From the NCBI GenBank assembly GCA_021808985.1, contig JAKBAQ010000135.1, positions 1 through 7,712 of the forward strand: DNA of 7,712 nucleotides, written 5' to 3'. Under the pieces are notes generated by a model that saw only the letters and a program-made list of their open reading frames with translations, was not told the DNA's origin and searched no databases. Position 1 is the first letter of the stretch. The number at the start of each line of letters is the position of its first letter. The stretch comes from Pseudomonadota bacterium (GTDB lineage: Bacteria > Pseudomonadota > Alphaproteobacteria > Acetobacterales > Acetobacteraceae). Below, one piece after another: positions 1 to 6,530 of the stretch. The position numbers were made by a program, and so were the translations under genes.

Positions 1-79
1 TCACGGCCGCGTTCAACCCCGGCTGCGGCGTGGCGGGCTGCGTGGGCATATGCCCAAGGTTTGCCACCAGGCTCATCAT
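1..79 (-). CDS. 5' end of gene after flgI, flgJ position (partial)
   Basis: Only the first 26 codons lie in the window; the gene runs off at base 1. It begins with two adjacent ATG codons, at 79 and 76. The first overlaps the flgI TGA by four bases. An AAAGG stretch sits 4 bases before the first ATG and 7 before the second, so the second ATG has the better ribosome-binding spacing. The peptide begins MMSLVANLGHMP and turns Pro/Gln/Thr-rich. The residues alone identify nothing. In many alphaproteobacterial flagellar operons the gene after flgI encodes the FlgJ-type rod-binding or rod-cap protein (sometimes named CheL), so that is the likeliest identity by position only. The overlap implies translation coupled to flgI. 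Confidence 0.6.
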   Translation of the reverse strand, partial: MMSLVANLGHMPTQPATPQPGLNAAV

Positions 80-1185
80 ATCACCTTTATCGTGCCGTTA
101 ATTGCGCCGGCCTGCTTCAACGCCTCGATGATCGCGATCAGGTCCGAAGGTGTCGCCCCCACCGCGTTCAGCGCCGCCGCCACGTCCTGCAAGGTCGCCG
201 CGCGCGGCAGGTTGATGACATCGGCCTTCGGCTGCTTGGCGCTCACCGATGTATTCTGCACCGCCACGGTTGAGCCGCCGCTCAGCGGCCCCGGCTGGCT
301 CACGCCCGTTGTGGTCTGAATGTTCACGGTCAGGTCGCCATGGCTCACCACCGCCGGCCCCAGCGTCACCCCGGCATTCATCACAATCGTGCCGCTCTGC
401 GCGTCCACGATGATGGTGGGCGCCTGCGCCGGCGGCGTAATCGGCAGCGAGAGCACGCCCGCCATGAAGCGCATCGGGTTCAACCCCTGCGCCGCCAAAT
501 CCACCTCCCCCGGCGATGCCGCCGTCGCCGCGCCGCCGCCATAACTGGCGTTTATCACATCGACGATCTGCTGCGCGGTCTGGAAGCTCGGCGTGTCCAG
601 CAGCAGCGCGCTCATGCCGTTCACGCTGTAGGCCGCCGGAATCGTGTTCGCCAGAATCGCCCCGCCGGGCAGCGAGCCCACGGTGGGCACATTCACGCTG
701 GTTGAGCTTCCCCCCGCGCTGCTGGCAAAGCCGCTCACCAGCAGCGGCCCCTGCGCCTGCGCATACACAACGCCATTGCCCCCGCGCAGCGGTGTCGGCA
801 GCAAAACCCCGCCCGCGAGCGAGGCCGCGTTGCCCACCGCTGAAACCGTGACATCAACCCGCTGCCCCGCATGCGCGAAGGCCGGCACCTCAGCGGTCAC
901 CATCACCGAGGCCACGTCATTCGGCTGCATCGATGTCACGTTCGGCAGCGAGATGCCCATGTTGCGCAGCATGTTCAGGATTGATTGCTGCGTATAAGGC
1001 ACCTGCGTCGTCTGGTCCCCGGTTCCCGGCAGCCCCACCACAAGCCCGTAGCCGTAGAGCTGGTTGGCCGGCGCGCCCGCAACCGTCACCAGCTGGCCGA
1101 TCGTCGTGCTGTCCGCCCGCGCGGCGCTGGCGCACAGCCCCGCCGCGATCAGCCAGAAACCGAATTTTAGCGCCCCGGGCCTCAA
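76..1185 (-). CDS. flgI: Flagellar P-ring protein FlgI
   Basis: FlgI forms the periplasmic P ring, the bushing around the distal rod in the peptidoglycan layer. The family signature NQLYGYGLVVGLPGTGD lies near residues 41-57. The typical C-terminal block, LNAVGATPSDLIAIIEALK then a hydrophobic IKVI end, fills about residues 339-369. I place the start at a TTG (1185) that overlaps the flgH stop by four bases. It gives 369 residues, usual for the family, and a clean Sec signal peptide: MRPGALK, a hydrophobic core, then a likely cut after ARA at residue 24. An AAGG lies 10 bases upstream. The in-frame ATG at 1221 would add 12 polar residues before the signal peptide and overlap flgH by 40 bases, so I consider it less likely. 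The gene follows flgH and precedes the probable flgJ. Identity is secure; the start is inferred. Confidence 0.96.
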   Translation of the reverse strand: MRPGALKFGFWLIAAGLCASAARADSTTIGQLVTVAGAPANQLYGYGLVVGLPGTGDQTTQVPYTQQSILNMLRNMGISLPNVTSMQPNDVASVMVTAEVPAFAHAGQRVDVTVSAVGNAASLAGGVLLPTPLRGGNGVVYAQAQGPLLVSGFASSAGGSSTSVNVPTVGSLPGGAILANTIPAAYSVNGMSALLLDTPSFQTAQQIVDVINASYGGGAATAASPGEVDLAAQGLNPMRFMAGVLSLPITPPAQAPTIIVDAQSGTIVMNAGVTLGPAVVSHGDLTVNIQTTTGVSQPGPLSGGSTVAVQNTSVSAKQPKADVINLPRAATLQDVAAALNAVGATPSDLIAIIEALKQAGAINGTIKVI

Positions 1186-1886
1186 AACGGCGAAACCTTG
1201 GTGAGAATCTGCTGCAGCCACGGCACCTGATGCGCGCCATTGATCGGCCCATTGCCGACATACTGCACATTCATATCCGCGACGTTATTGGAGCTGATGG
1301 TCGTGTTCGCCGCGATATCATCCGGGCTGGCATACCCCGTCACCACGATGCTGGTGACATTGCCGTTGATATTCACATTCGTCCGCCCCGCCAGCGCCAG
1401 CGTGCCGTTGGGGTCCACATGCGTTATCACCGCCTCAACCTGGCCCGATATGTTGTTGGAGGCCGCGGCCGTTCCGGTGCCGGCATATTGCTGGTCCGAT
1501 GTCGCGCCCATGTTCGGCGAGAAGCTGGCGCCGTTGAACTTGCCGAAGCTGAGCGGCACGCCCATGAAACTGGTGAGCGAATCATTCAGCGTCCCGGTCC
1601 GCTTCAGCGCGGCATTGTCCGTATTGTCCGCCGTGGTGCTGGTCACGATATCGATCGTCACCAGATCCCCCGGCCGCCAGTCCCGCCGCGGCTCATAGAG
1701 CGAGCCGGAGGTGGAGTCCGGAAACACCGAGCCATTCATCGCCTCCTGCTGCGGCTCCACCGCGATGGGAAACGCCGCCGGCTGCACCAGCGCCGCCGCC
1801 ATCGGCGCCTTGGCGGCGCACCCCGCCATGGCGCAAAGCCCCGCCAGCAAAACGCCAAGCCCCGGATTGCCGCGTTTCTGGCTCAT
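1182..1886 (-). CDS. flgH: Flagellar L-ring lipoprotein FlgH
   Basis: FlgH builds the L ring in the outer membrane around the distal rod. The 234-residue product has a short basic N-terminus (MSQKR), a hydrophobic stretch and a lipobox-like MAGC with the likely lipidated Cys at residue 23. The -3 position is Met rather than the usual Leu. Ala at +2, with no Asp, fits delivery to the outer membrane. FlgH landmarks are GSLY (61-64) followed by DWRPGD (69-74), and VVTGYASPDDI (181-191) leading to VQYVGNGPI (207-215). Its length is normal. The ATG overlaps the flgG stop by four bases and has no good Shine-Dalgarno sequence, so translation is probably coupled to flgG. Many alphaproteobacterial operons carry flgA between flgG and flgH; here there is none. 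Confidence 0.96.
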   Translation of the reverse strand: MSQKRGNPGLGVLLAGLCAMAGCAAKAPMAAALVQPAAFPIAVEPQQEAMNGSVFPDSTSGSLYEPRRDWRPGDLVTIDIVTSTTADNTDNAALKRTGTLNDSLTSFMGVPLSFGKFNGASFSPNMGATSDQQYAGTGTAAASNNISGQVEAVITHVDPNGTLALAGRTNVNINGNVTSIVVTGYASPDDIAANTTISSNNVADMNVQYVGNGPINGAHQVPWLQQILTKVSPF

Positions 1887-2677
1887 GCGCCGGCGGCGGC
1901 CTGGGCCAGATAGTTTAGCTGGTTATCAATCGCCGATGCCGCCTGCGTGCCCAGCTGGTAGGCCCGCTCGGCGGAAATCATGTTCACCATCGCCTGCACC
2001 ACATCCACGTTGGATGATTCCAGATAGCTCTGGTTCACCGAGCCCAGCCCATTGCTCTGCGGCGCCCCGGCAACCGCCGTGCCGCTTGATGTCGTGCTCG
2101 CGAACAAATTGCCGCCCAGCGGCTGCAACCCTTGCGGATTGACAAAATTCGCCAGCTGAATCTGCCCCACCTGCGTCGCGGCGGAGGAGCCGGGCAAAGT
2201 GATGGAAACCGTCCCATCCGTGCCGATGGTCACACTCGTCGCATTCGCCGGAATGGTGACATTGGGCAAAACCTGATACCCGCTGGAATTCACCAGCTGG
2301 CCGTTCTGGTTCAGCTGGAACGAGCCGTCGCGCGTATACGCCGTCTGGCCATTTGGCTGCAAAATCTGGAAATACCCATTGCCGTTGATCGCGAGATCCA
2401 GCGGATTGCCCGTGCTGGTCAGCGTCCCCTGCGTCAGCGTATCCTTTATGGACGCCACCTTCACCCCGGTGCCAACCTCCAGCCCGGATGGATAAACCGT
2501 CGTCCCGGTCGAGTTCGCCCCGGGCTGAATTCCGTCCTGATACAGCAATGACTGAAATTCCGGCGTCTCCGCCTTGAACCCCGTGGTGTTCACGTTGGAG
2601 AGATTGTCCGCGATCGTGTTCATCATCATCTGGCTGGCCTGCAGCCCCGTCGCGATGGTGTCGAGTGCGTGGTTCAT
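1883..2677 (-). CDS. flgG: Flagellar distal rod protein FlgG
   Basis: FlgG forms the distal rod, the drive-shaft segment that passes through the P and L rings. The chosen ATG at 2677 gives 264 residues, typical for FlgG, and has GGAG seven bases upstream (2688-2685). A GTG at 2701 would add eight residues (MARQRSRP) with no support. The N-terminal rod signature reads ADNLSNVNTTGFK (residues 23-35). The central fold has the family blocks GNPLDLAINGNGYF (90-103) and YTRDGSFQLN (114-123). The C-terminal block LESSNVDVVQAMVNMISAER (219-238), then AYQ, is close to the FlgG consensus and separates it from FlgF. Both termini should form the coiled coils of the axial core. The gene follows flgF after a 67-base spacer that carries a 21-codon ORF. 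Confidence 0.97.
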   Translation of the reverse strand: MNHALDTIATGLQASQMMMNTIADNLSNVNTTGFKAETPEFQSLLYQDGIQPGANSTGTTVYPSGLEVGTGVKVASIKDTLTQGTLTSTGNPLDLAINGNGYFQILQPNGQTAYTRDGSFQLNQNGQLVNSSGYQVLPNVTIPANATSVTIGTDGTVSITLPGSSAATQVGQIQLANFVNPQGLQPLGGNLFASTTSSGTAVAGAPQSNGLGSVNQSYLESSNVDVVQAMVNMISAERAYQLGTQAASAIDNQLNYLAQAAAGA

Positions 2678-2739
2678 CGGTCTGCTCCGCTGGCGCGCCA
2701 CAAGCTCATGGCCCCGCCGGTTAGGTGTTGTTCCGCCAT
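2674..2739 (-). CDS. Possible 21-residue leader or coupling ORF before flgG
   Basis: The spacer between the flgF stop and the flgG start is open in one minus-strand frame: an ATG at 2739 and 21 codons (MAEQHLTGGAMSLWRASGAD, then Arg). Its TGA overlaps the flgG ATG by four bases. A GGGG stretch from the end of flgF lies eight bases before this ATG. The layout matches the overlapping junctions elsewhere in the operon, so ribosomes could pass from flgF through this ORF to flgG. The peptide resembles nothing I know, with no clear membrane segment. A GC-rich 66-base stretch can easily stay open by chance, and flgG has its own good GGAG site inside this ORF. It may therefore only be a coupling device or mean nothing. 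Confidence 0.25.
   Translation of the reverse strand: MAEQHLTGGAMSLWRASGADR
2685..2688 (-). promoter_or_regulatory. Ribosome-binding site deciding the flgG start
   Basis: GGAG lies seven bases before the ATG at 2677. It supports that ATG rather than the in-frame GTG at 2701, which lies upstream of this site and so cannot use it. Confidence 0.6.
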
Positions 2740-2744
2740 GGCGC

Positions 2745-3488
2745 TCACCCCTGGGCCACCAGCGTATTCAAATTCGCGGCGCTGCCGCTCTGCGATTTCA
2801 TCAATTCCGTCTGCGCCTGGTATGAGCGGCTGTCAGCGATCAGCTGCATCATGCTCTGGATCGCATTGACATTGCTGCCGTTCAGATAGCCCTGATGCAG
2901 CGAGCCATTGGTGGCCGCGCTCAGCGTTGCCCCCGCCGGCGGGCTGTAGAGCGTTCCGCTCAGCGGCGTCAGCGTCCCCGCCGGGGTGCCAACGAGGTTT
3001 ATCTGCCCATAAACCTGCGCCGGCCCGCCGGGTGAACTCGCGGGCACGCCGGATACAGTGCCATCCGTGCCGATTTCCAGCTTGGCCAGGCTGGGCAGGC
3101 TAATCGGCTGCCCCCCCACGCCCAGCACCGGATTCCCGGCCGAATCGGTCAAAATCCCGGCGCTGGAGAGGCTGAGCGAACCATTGCGCGTCAGCGCCGG
3201 CCCGTTGGCGGTCTGCACCTCCAGCCAGGCATTGCCGCCCAGCGCCACGTTCATCGGGTCGCCGGTATGGTGCAGGCTGCCCTGCGCCAGGCTCGGCCCT
3301 GGGGTCAGCACCACCGCATCCGCCCCGGCGGGGGCGTTGCCGCCCTGGTAATTCGCCGCCTCCGTCAGCGCCTGCACGGCGGCGTAGCCGGGCGTCTGCT
3401 GGTTGGCGAGGTTGGCCGATAGCGCCTGCATCTGCGCGTTAATCGCCTGCAGCCCCGCCATCCCGGTATAGAGCGATGGACCAGCCAT
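2745..3488 (-). CDS. flgF: Flagellar proximal rod protein FlgF
   Basis: FlgF is the proximal rod component between FlgC and FlgG. The 247-residue product has the axial-protein layout: an N-terminal helix with LANQQTPGY (27-35) at the rod signature, a central beta domain with GDPMNVALGGNAWLEV and TRNGSLSLSSAG, and a C-terminal SNVNAIQSMMQLIADSRSYQ helix (from about 205). The signature is divergent, since most relatives read NNxANxxTxGF. I call FlgF rather than FlgG from the position before a clear flgG, the shorter length and the weaker match to the FlgG C-terminal LESSNV block. The ATG lies three bases after the flgE stop, with only a weak ribosome-binding site, so reinitiation after flgE is likely. 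Confidence 0.9.
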   Translation of the reverse strand: MAGPSLYTGMAGLQAINAQMQALSANLANQQTPGYAAVQALTEAANYQGGNAPAGADAVVLTPGPSLAQGSLHHTGDPMNVALGGNAWLEVQTANGPALTRNGSLSLSSAGILTDSAGNPVLGVGGQPISLPSLAKLEIGTDGTVSGVPASSPGGPAQVYGQINLVGTPAGTLTPLSGTLYSPPAGATLSAATNGSLHQGYLNGSNVNAIQSMMQLIADSRSYQAQTELMKSQSGSAANLNTLVAQG

Positions 3489-3491
3489 GGC

Positions 3492-4718
3492 TTAAATCTG
3501 CACCAGCCGCTGGCTGTCCTGCTGCTCGGTCTGGATCACCGACGTATTCGCCTGATACGCCTGCTGATACTGGATCAGCGAGACCAGCAGCGATGAGGTG
3601 GAGGCATTGGAGGTTTCCAGATTCCCCCCACTCAGCGTCCCCGCCAGCCCCGTCCCCGGCGTGCTCACCACCGCCGTCCCGGAGTTGGCCGACGCCGCGA
3701 ACAAATTGCCCGTAACCGGCGTCAGCCCTTCCTGGTTGATGAAATTCGCCAGTGCCAGCGAGCCCGAGCTCACCGTCTGCCCGTTGGTGTAGGTTGACTG
3801 CACAGCCCCGTTCGCCGCCAGCGTGGAGCCGCTATAGCTGCCCGGCGCGTAGCCGTTATTGGTGATCCCGGCCACCGAAAAGCTCTGCGCCGCCAGCGTG
3901 GTGCCGGTCAGGTTGAAGGCGATGGAGGAGTTCGCCGCGCCATTGCCCCAGGTCACGTTCAGCGTCGCCGGGCTGCCGCTGCTCAGCGCGCCGGAGGAGG
4001 TGAAGTTCAGGGTCGTCAGCGTCTGCGCCGGCCCGGCATTGGTGCCGTTGGCCAGCTGCGGCTGCGCATACACGGTCCAGCTTGGCACCGCGCCGGCCGT
4101 TGCCGCCGGATTCTGCGCGAAATACAGCCCAACCCGGTTGGCGTTGCCCAGCGAATCATAGGTCACCACCGAGGTTGACTGGTCATAAGAGGCGCTGTTG
4201 CTGGCGCTGAAGGTGGTGCCCGCCGGAATCACCGCATCGCCAGAATTCAAATTCAGTGTCAAACCCAGAGTGCTGGTGGGATTCGCCCCCATGGACCCGG
4301 TATTGATCGTGATCGGCCCCAGCGTGCTGCCCAGCGTGCCGCTCGTGGTCTGCGCATAGCCCAGCACGTTGGCGCCGCTGGCCGTCACCAGCTGGCCGCT
4401 GGAATTGAGCTGAAACGCCCCATCGCGGGTATATTGCTGCGTGCCGTTGGTCTGCACCACGAAGTAGCCATTGCCCTGAATCGCCGCATCCAGCGGGTTG
4501 CCGGTGGCGCTCAGCGCCCCTTGCGTCAGGTCCGATGAAATCCCCTCCAGCGCCGTGCCTATCCCCGGCACCTGCCCCGCGCCGGCCGGATAAACATCCT
4601 GGAACAGCGCCGTCTGGCTTTTGAACGCCGTGGTGCTGGCATTCGCCAGATCGTTGGAGACGGTATTGAGGCCCGTCTGCGCGCCGGTCAGGCCGGATAG
4701 GGCGGTTTGCATACTCAT
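3492..4718 (-). CDS. flgE: Flagellar hook protein FlgE
   Basis: FlgE polymerises into the hook, the universal joint between rod and filament. It is exported by the flagellar type III apparatus and assembles under the FlgD cap. The 408-residue product carries the N-terminal signature SNDLANASTTAFKSQTALFQ (21-40), the D0/D1 block ATGNPLDAAIQGNGYFVV (71-88), YTRDGAFQLNSSGQLV (96-111), a long Ser/Thr/Asn/Gly-rich central part for the outer hook domain, and a C-terminal ETSNASTSSLLVSLIQYQQA (368-387), then YQANT. The length is near that of the classical enteric FlgE. The ATG overlaps the flgD stop by four bases and has GGAG seven bases upstream, the strongest ribosome-binding site in the operon. 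That suits the many subunits a hook needs. Confidence 0.97.
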   Translation of the reverse strand: MSMQTALSGLTGAQTGLNTVSNDLANASTTAFKSQTALFQDVYPAGAGQVPGIGTALEGISSDLTQGALSATGNPLDAAIQGNGYFVVQTNGTQQYTRDGAFQLNSSGQLVTASGANVLGYAQTTSGTLGSTLGPITINTGSMGANPTSTLGLTLNLNSGDAVIPAGTTFSASNSASYDQSTSVVTYDSLGNANRVGLYFAQNPAATAGAVPSWTVYAQPQLANGTNAGPAQTLTTLNFTSSGALSSGSPATLNVTWGNGAANSSIAFNLTGTTLAAQSFSVAGITNNGYAPGSYSGSTLAANGAVQSTYTNGQTVSSGSLALANFINQEGLTPVTGNLFAASANSGTAVVSTPGTGLAGTLSGGNLETSNASTSSLLVSLIQYQQAYQANTSVIQTEQQDSQRLVQI

Positions 4719-5416
4719 GAGGCAACTCCAAGAACGGTTTGAACAGATGAAACAGGGAGGGTGGCCGCGGTGCCTTGCACGTTCAAGGTCGGCGTGGCGC
4801 TGGAAACATTCACGCCCGCGACGGTATAGACGCTATAAGGCGTCACGCTCACGGCGTTGCCCGCCGCGTCGGTGGCGTTCACCGAGTAGGTATATTGCGT
4901 CCCTGGTGTGCCGTTGGCCCAGGAGAAGCTCTGCTGCCCGGCGGCCATCCCGCCCAGATTCAGCGTCCCGGCCACCGTGCCGTTGGGGTTCAAAATGCTC
5001 ACGCTCACCGCCTGCGCCGCATTGGCGAGGTTGAACGCGCCGCTCGCCTTGCCCGCGGCGTCAACACTCAGCGCATCGCCGCTCACCGCCACCTGCTTGC
5101 CCACCAGGCTCGCCGCCTGCGCCATCTGCGCCGCTCCCGTGCTGGTCTGCATCGCGCTGAGCTGGGTGTTGATCTGGTTAATGCCGTTAACCGTGGAAAT
5201 CGCCGCGAATTCCTGCGCCATCTGCGTCGGGTTGGCCGGGTTCGTCGGCGTCTGATATTTCAGCTGCGCAGTCAAAAGCTGCAGAAAATCCGCCTGCGTC
5301 AGCGACGAGGCGGAGCCCGACGATGCGGCCGCCTTGGTCGCGGTGGTGGAGGCCGCCACCGAGGCGGCCGTGGCGCCAGCGGCGCCCGCGGCGCTGGATA
5401 TTGCGAGATTGGTCAT
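4715..5416 (-). CDS. flgD: Flagellar hook cap / assembly protein FlgD
   Basis: FlgD sits at the tip of the growing hook as a scaffold and is discarded when the hook is complete. The 233-residue protein starts with about 38 Ala/Ser/Thr-rich residues of low complexity. The conserved FlgD segment follows (residues 41-90): FLQLLTAQLKYQTPTNP, then QMAQEFAAISTVNGINQINT, matching the family's pattern of QL, TNP and FSTV. The rest is beta-rich with a FlgD Ig-like/Tudor hybrid character, including VSILNPNGTVAGTLNLGGM and the FSWANG motif (F-x-W-x-G) near the middle. The ATG overlaps the flgC stop by four bases, with AGGTG five bases upstream. Identity is firm from the conserved block and its position next to flgE. 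Confidence 0.96.
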   Translation of the reverse strand: MTNLAISSAAGAAGATAASVAASTTATKAAASSGSASSLTQADFLQLLTAQLKYQTPTNPANPTQMAQEFAAISTVNGINQINTQLSAMQTSTGAAQMAQAASLVGKQVAVSGDALSVDAAGKASGAFNLANAAQAVSVSILNPNGTVAGTLNLGGMAAGQQSFSWANGTPGTQYTYSVNATDAAGNAVSVTPYSVYTVAGVNVSSATPTLNVQGTAATLPVSSVQTVLGVAS

Positions 5417-5832
5417 GGCGACACCTGAAAGCTGGCAAGCATTTGCTGGTCTATCCGGCTGGCTTGCTGCAGCACGGCGATGGAGGCGGAATAGCTGCTG
5501 GAACTGTCGATCAGATCCACCATCTGGCTCACCTGGCTGACATTGGAGCCAGTCACATAGCCTTTCGCATTGGCATAAGGGCTGCCGGGGTCATATTTCT
5601 GCACCGGCGGCGCATTGCTCTGCACGGTGCCCACCACCTGCACGCCCATATCCGCCGTGCTCGCCCCCGTCACCGGCGCGGCCTCGAACACCACCTCATG
5701 CGCGCGGTAAGGCGCAGCACCCGGCGGGGTTATCGAATCCACATTGGCCAGATTGGAGGCAATCGCCCCCATGCGCGCATTCTGCGCCGCCAGCGCACTG
5801 CCCACTATGCCAAAAATATCAGAACCGCTCAT
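5413..5832 (-). CDS. flgC: Flagellar proximal rod protein FlgC
   Basis: FlgC is a proximal rod subunit. The 139-residue protein has ASNLANVDSITPPGAAPYR (25-43), matching the FlgC form NLANxxTxxxxxGxPYR, then HEVVFEA, and later the diagnostic YDPGSPYANAKGYVTGSNV (80-98), followed by a VSQMVDLIDSSSSYSAS helix. Its length is normal for the family. AAAGGA seven bases before the ATG is a good ribosome-binding site. It starts 23 bases after the flgB stop and ends overlapping flgD. The fliE gene, which often follows flgC, is not here. Confidence 0.97.
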   Translation of the reverse strand: MSGSDIFGIVGSALAAQNARMGAIASNLANVDSITPPGAAPYRAHEVVFEAAPVTGASTADMGVQVVGTVQSNAPPVQKYDPGSPYANAKGYVTGSNVSQVSQMVDLIDSSSSYSASIAVLQQASRIDQQMLASFQVSP

Positions 5833-5855
5833 GCCGCAATCCTTTCATTTTCCGT

Positions 5856-6203
5856 TCAAATGCCGCCAGGGTTCGGCCGCAGCGCGGTCACCATGTCAGT
5901 CGTCGCCTGGTGCAAAAACGCCGTGGCGGCCAGCATCTGCTCACCATTGGCCGCCGCCTCCACGCGTTCCGTATCCAGCGACACATCATTGCCGTTCAGC
6001 CCCACCGTGCCGTCGGCGCGATATAGCGGCGCGGCGCTGGCCCCCGCATCACCAAGCTGCGCCGCCAGCGCGCTATCAAAGGAGACATCCATGGCCTTGT
6101 AGTTCGGCGTATCGGCATTGGCGATGTTGTTGGCGAGCAAATCCGCCCGCTCCTGCTGCACGCTCAGCACGCCGCCATAAAAATCCAAAAATCCAACCTG
6201 CAT
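5856..6203 (-). CDS. flgB: Flagellar proximal rod protein FlgB
   Basis: FlgB is a proximal rod subunit near the MS ring and the first gene of this operon. The signature LLANNIANADTPNYKAMDVSF (from about residue 22) is typical. The C-terminal helix contains GEQMLAATAFLHQATTDMVT, ending in LRPNPGGI. I prefer the ATG at 6203 (115 residues): it puts the ANNIANADTP block about where it lies in enteric FlgB. The in-frame GTG at 6230 would give 124 residues, adding MIPDESAWK, but has no visible ribosome-binding site. The ATG is only slightly better, with GGA three bases away, so the start is uncertain. An AT-rich intergenic region of over 300 bases upstream, with a terminator beyond it, marks this as the operon's first gene. 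Confidence 0.93.
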   Translation of the reverse strand: MQVGFLDFYGGVLSVQQERADLLANNIANADTPNYKAMDVSFDSALAAQLGDAGASAAPLYRADGTVGLNGNDVSLDTERVEAAANGEQMLAATAFLHQATTDMVTALRPNPGGI

Positions 6204-6294
6204 TTTCCATGCGCTTTCATCAGGGATCACCGATTCAAAAAACCGGCGGAAATGTATCAGAGCAAAATATTACGAAACTCTTCCACAACCCATC

Positions 6295-6352
6295 ATTAGA
6301 TCACCGGACTTAAAATTTCGTAAATTAAAACATGAACAAATCCAACACACAA
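6295..6352 (-). promoter_or_regulatory. Candidate promoter region of the flgB operon
   Basis: The AT-rich stretch before flgB must hold the operon's promoter if the upstream hairpin works as a terminator. Two weak sigma-70-like pairs can be read on the minus strand: TTGTGT (6352-6347) and TTTAAT (6329-6324) 17 bases apart, and TTTACG (6324-6319) and TCTAAT (6300-6295) 18 bases apart. Neither is strong, and in an AT-rich stretch such matches are cheap. I looked for a sigma-54 (TGGCAC-N5-TTGC) and a sigma-28 site and found none convincing. Confidence 0.2.
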
Positions 6353-6404
6353 AAAATTCCAAGCCAATTCTGGTATCTTCACAAACGGAGTGCGAATTTT
6401 CCAC

Positions 6405-6458
6405 AAAAAAAGGCGGAGTCCTTGGGGTGCTTTTTATAAAAAGCACCCCAAACCCCGC
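6405..6458 (-). terminator. Rho-independent terminator with 30-base perfect palindrome
   Basis: A perfect 30-base palindrome (6422-6451) has arms TTGGGGTGCTTTTT and AAAAAGCACCCCAA around a central AT. An outer GCGG/CCGC pair (6413-6416 with 6455-6458) extends the stem past a small internal loop. On the minus strand the stem is followed directly by CC and seven T (6411-6405), the classical layout for ending a transcript that comes from cheY and the DxxxQ gene. On the plus strand the stem is followed by AAAAATTTTT, a much weaker terminator. It lies about 73 bases past the stop at 6531 and separates that unit from the flg operon. Confidence 0.75.
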
Positions 6459-6530
6459 AAAAATTTTTGATGATTTCGTTAAATTACTGGTCAGGCCGCT
6501 TCAAACCACAACAAGCATATGCCTATATGT

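Larger units (their letters stand above)
6204..6530. other. AT-rich intergenic region between chemotaxis and flagellar genes
   Basis: This is the only gap of about 300 bases without a supported gene. It is clearly richer in A and T than its GC-rich surroundings. It contains the terminator described for 6405-6458 and presumably the flgB promoter. Bases 6459-6530, between the hairpin and the DxxxQ gene, show only an A5T5 run and an isolated GCATATGC; I see nothing functional there. A plus-strand reading frame that starts at 6427 inside the palindrome runs on antisense to the DxxxQ gene and is most likely a shadow. Confidence 0.6.

Noticed and set aside
933..1913. 326-codon plus-strand open frame
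   Set aside because: It lies antisense to flgI and flgH, is extremely Arg-rich and has no recognisable domain; it is a typical shadow in GC-rich DNA.
2678..2701. GTG start giving flgG eight extra residues
   Set aside because: The GGAG site lies after this GTG and fits the ATG at 2677, and FlgG normally begins a few residues before the TGLQA block.
5323..6102. 259-codon plus-strand open frame
   Set aside because: It lies antisense to flgB, flgC and flgD, rich in Arg, His and Ala with no coherent fold; the minus-strand genes are certain.
6204..6400. Sigma-54 or sigma-28 promoter before flgB
   Set aside because: I scanned the minus strand for TGGCAC-N5-TTGC and TAAA-N15-GCCGATAA and found no spaced pair with adequate matches.
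6279..6405. Two sequences resembling DnaA boxes (TCTTCCACA, TTTTCCACA) in the AT-rich gap
   Set aside because: They differ from TTATCCACA by two and one bases, are only two in number and lie in an A/T-rich spacer; there is no other sign of an origin.
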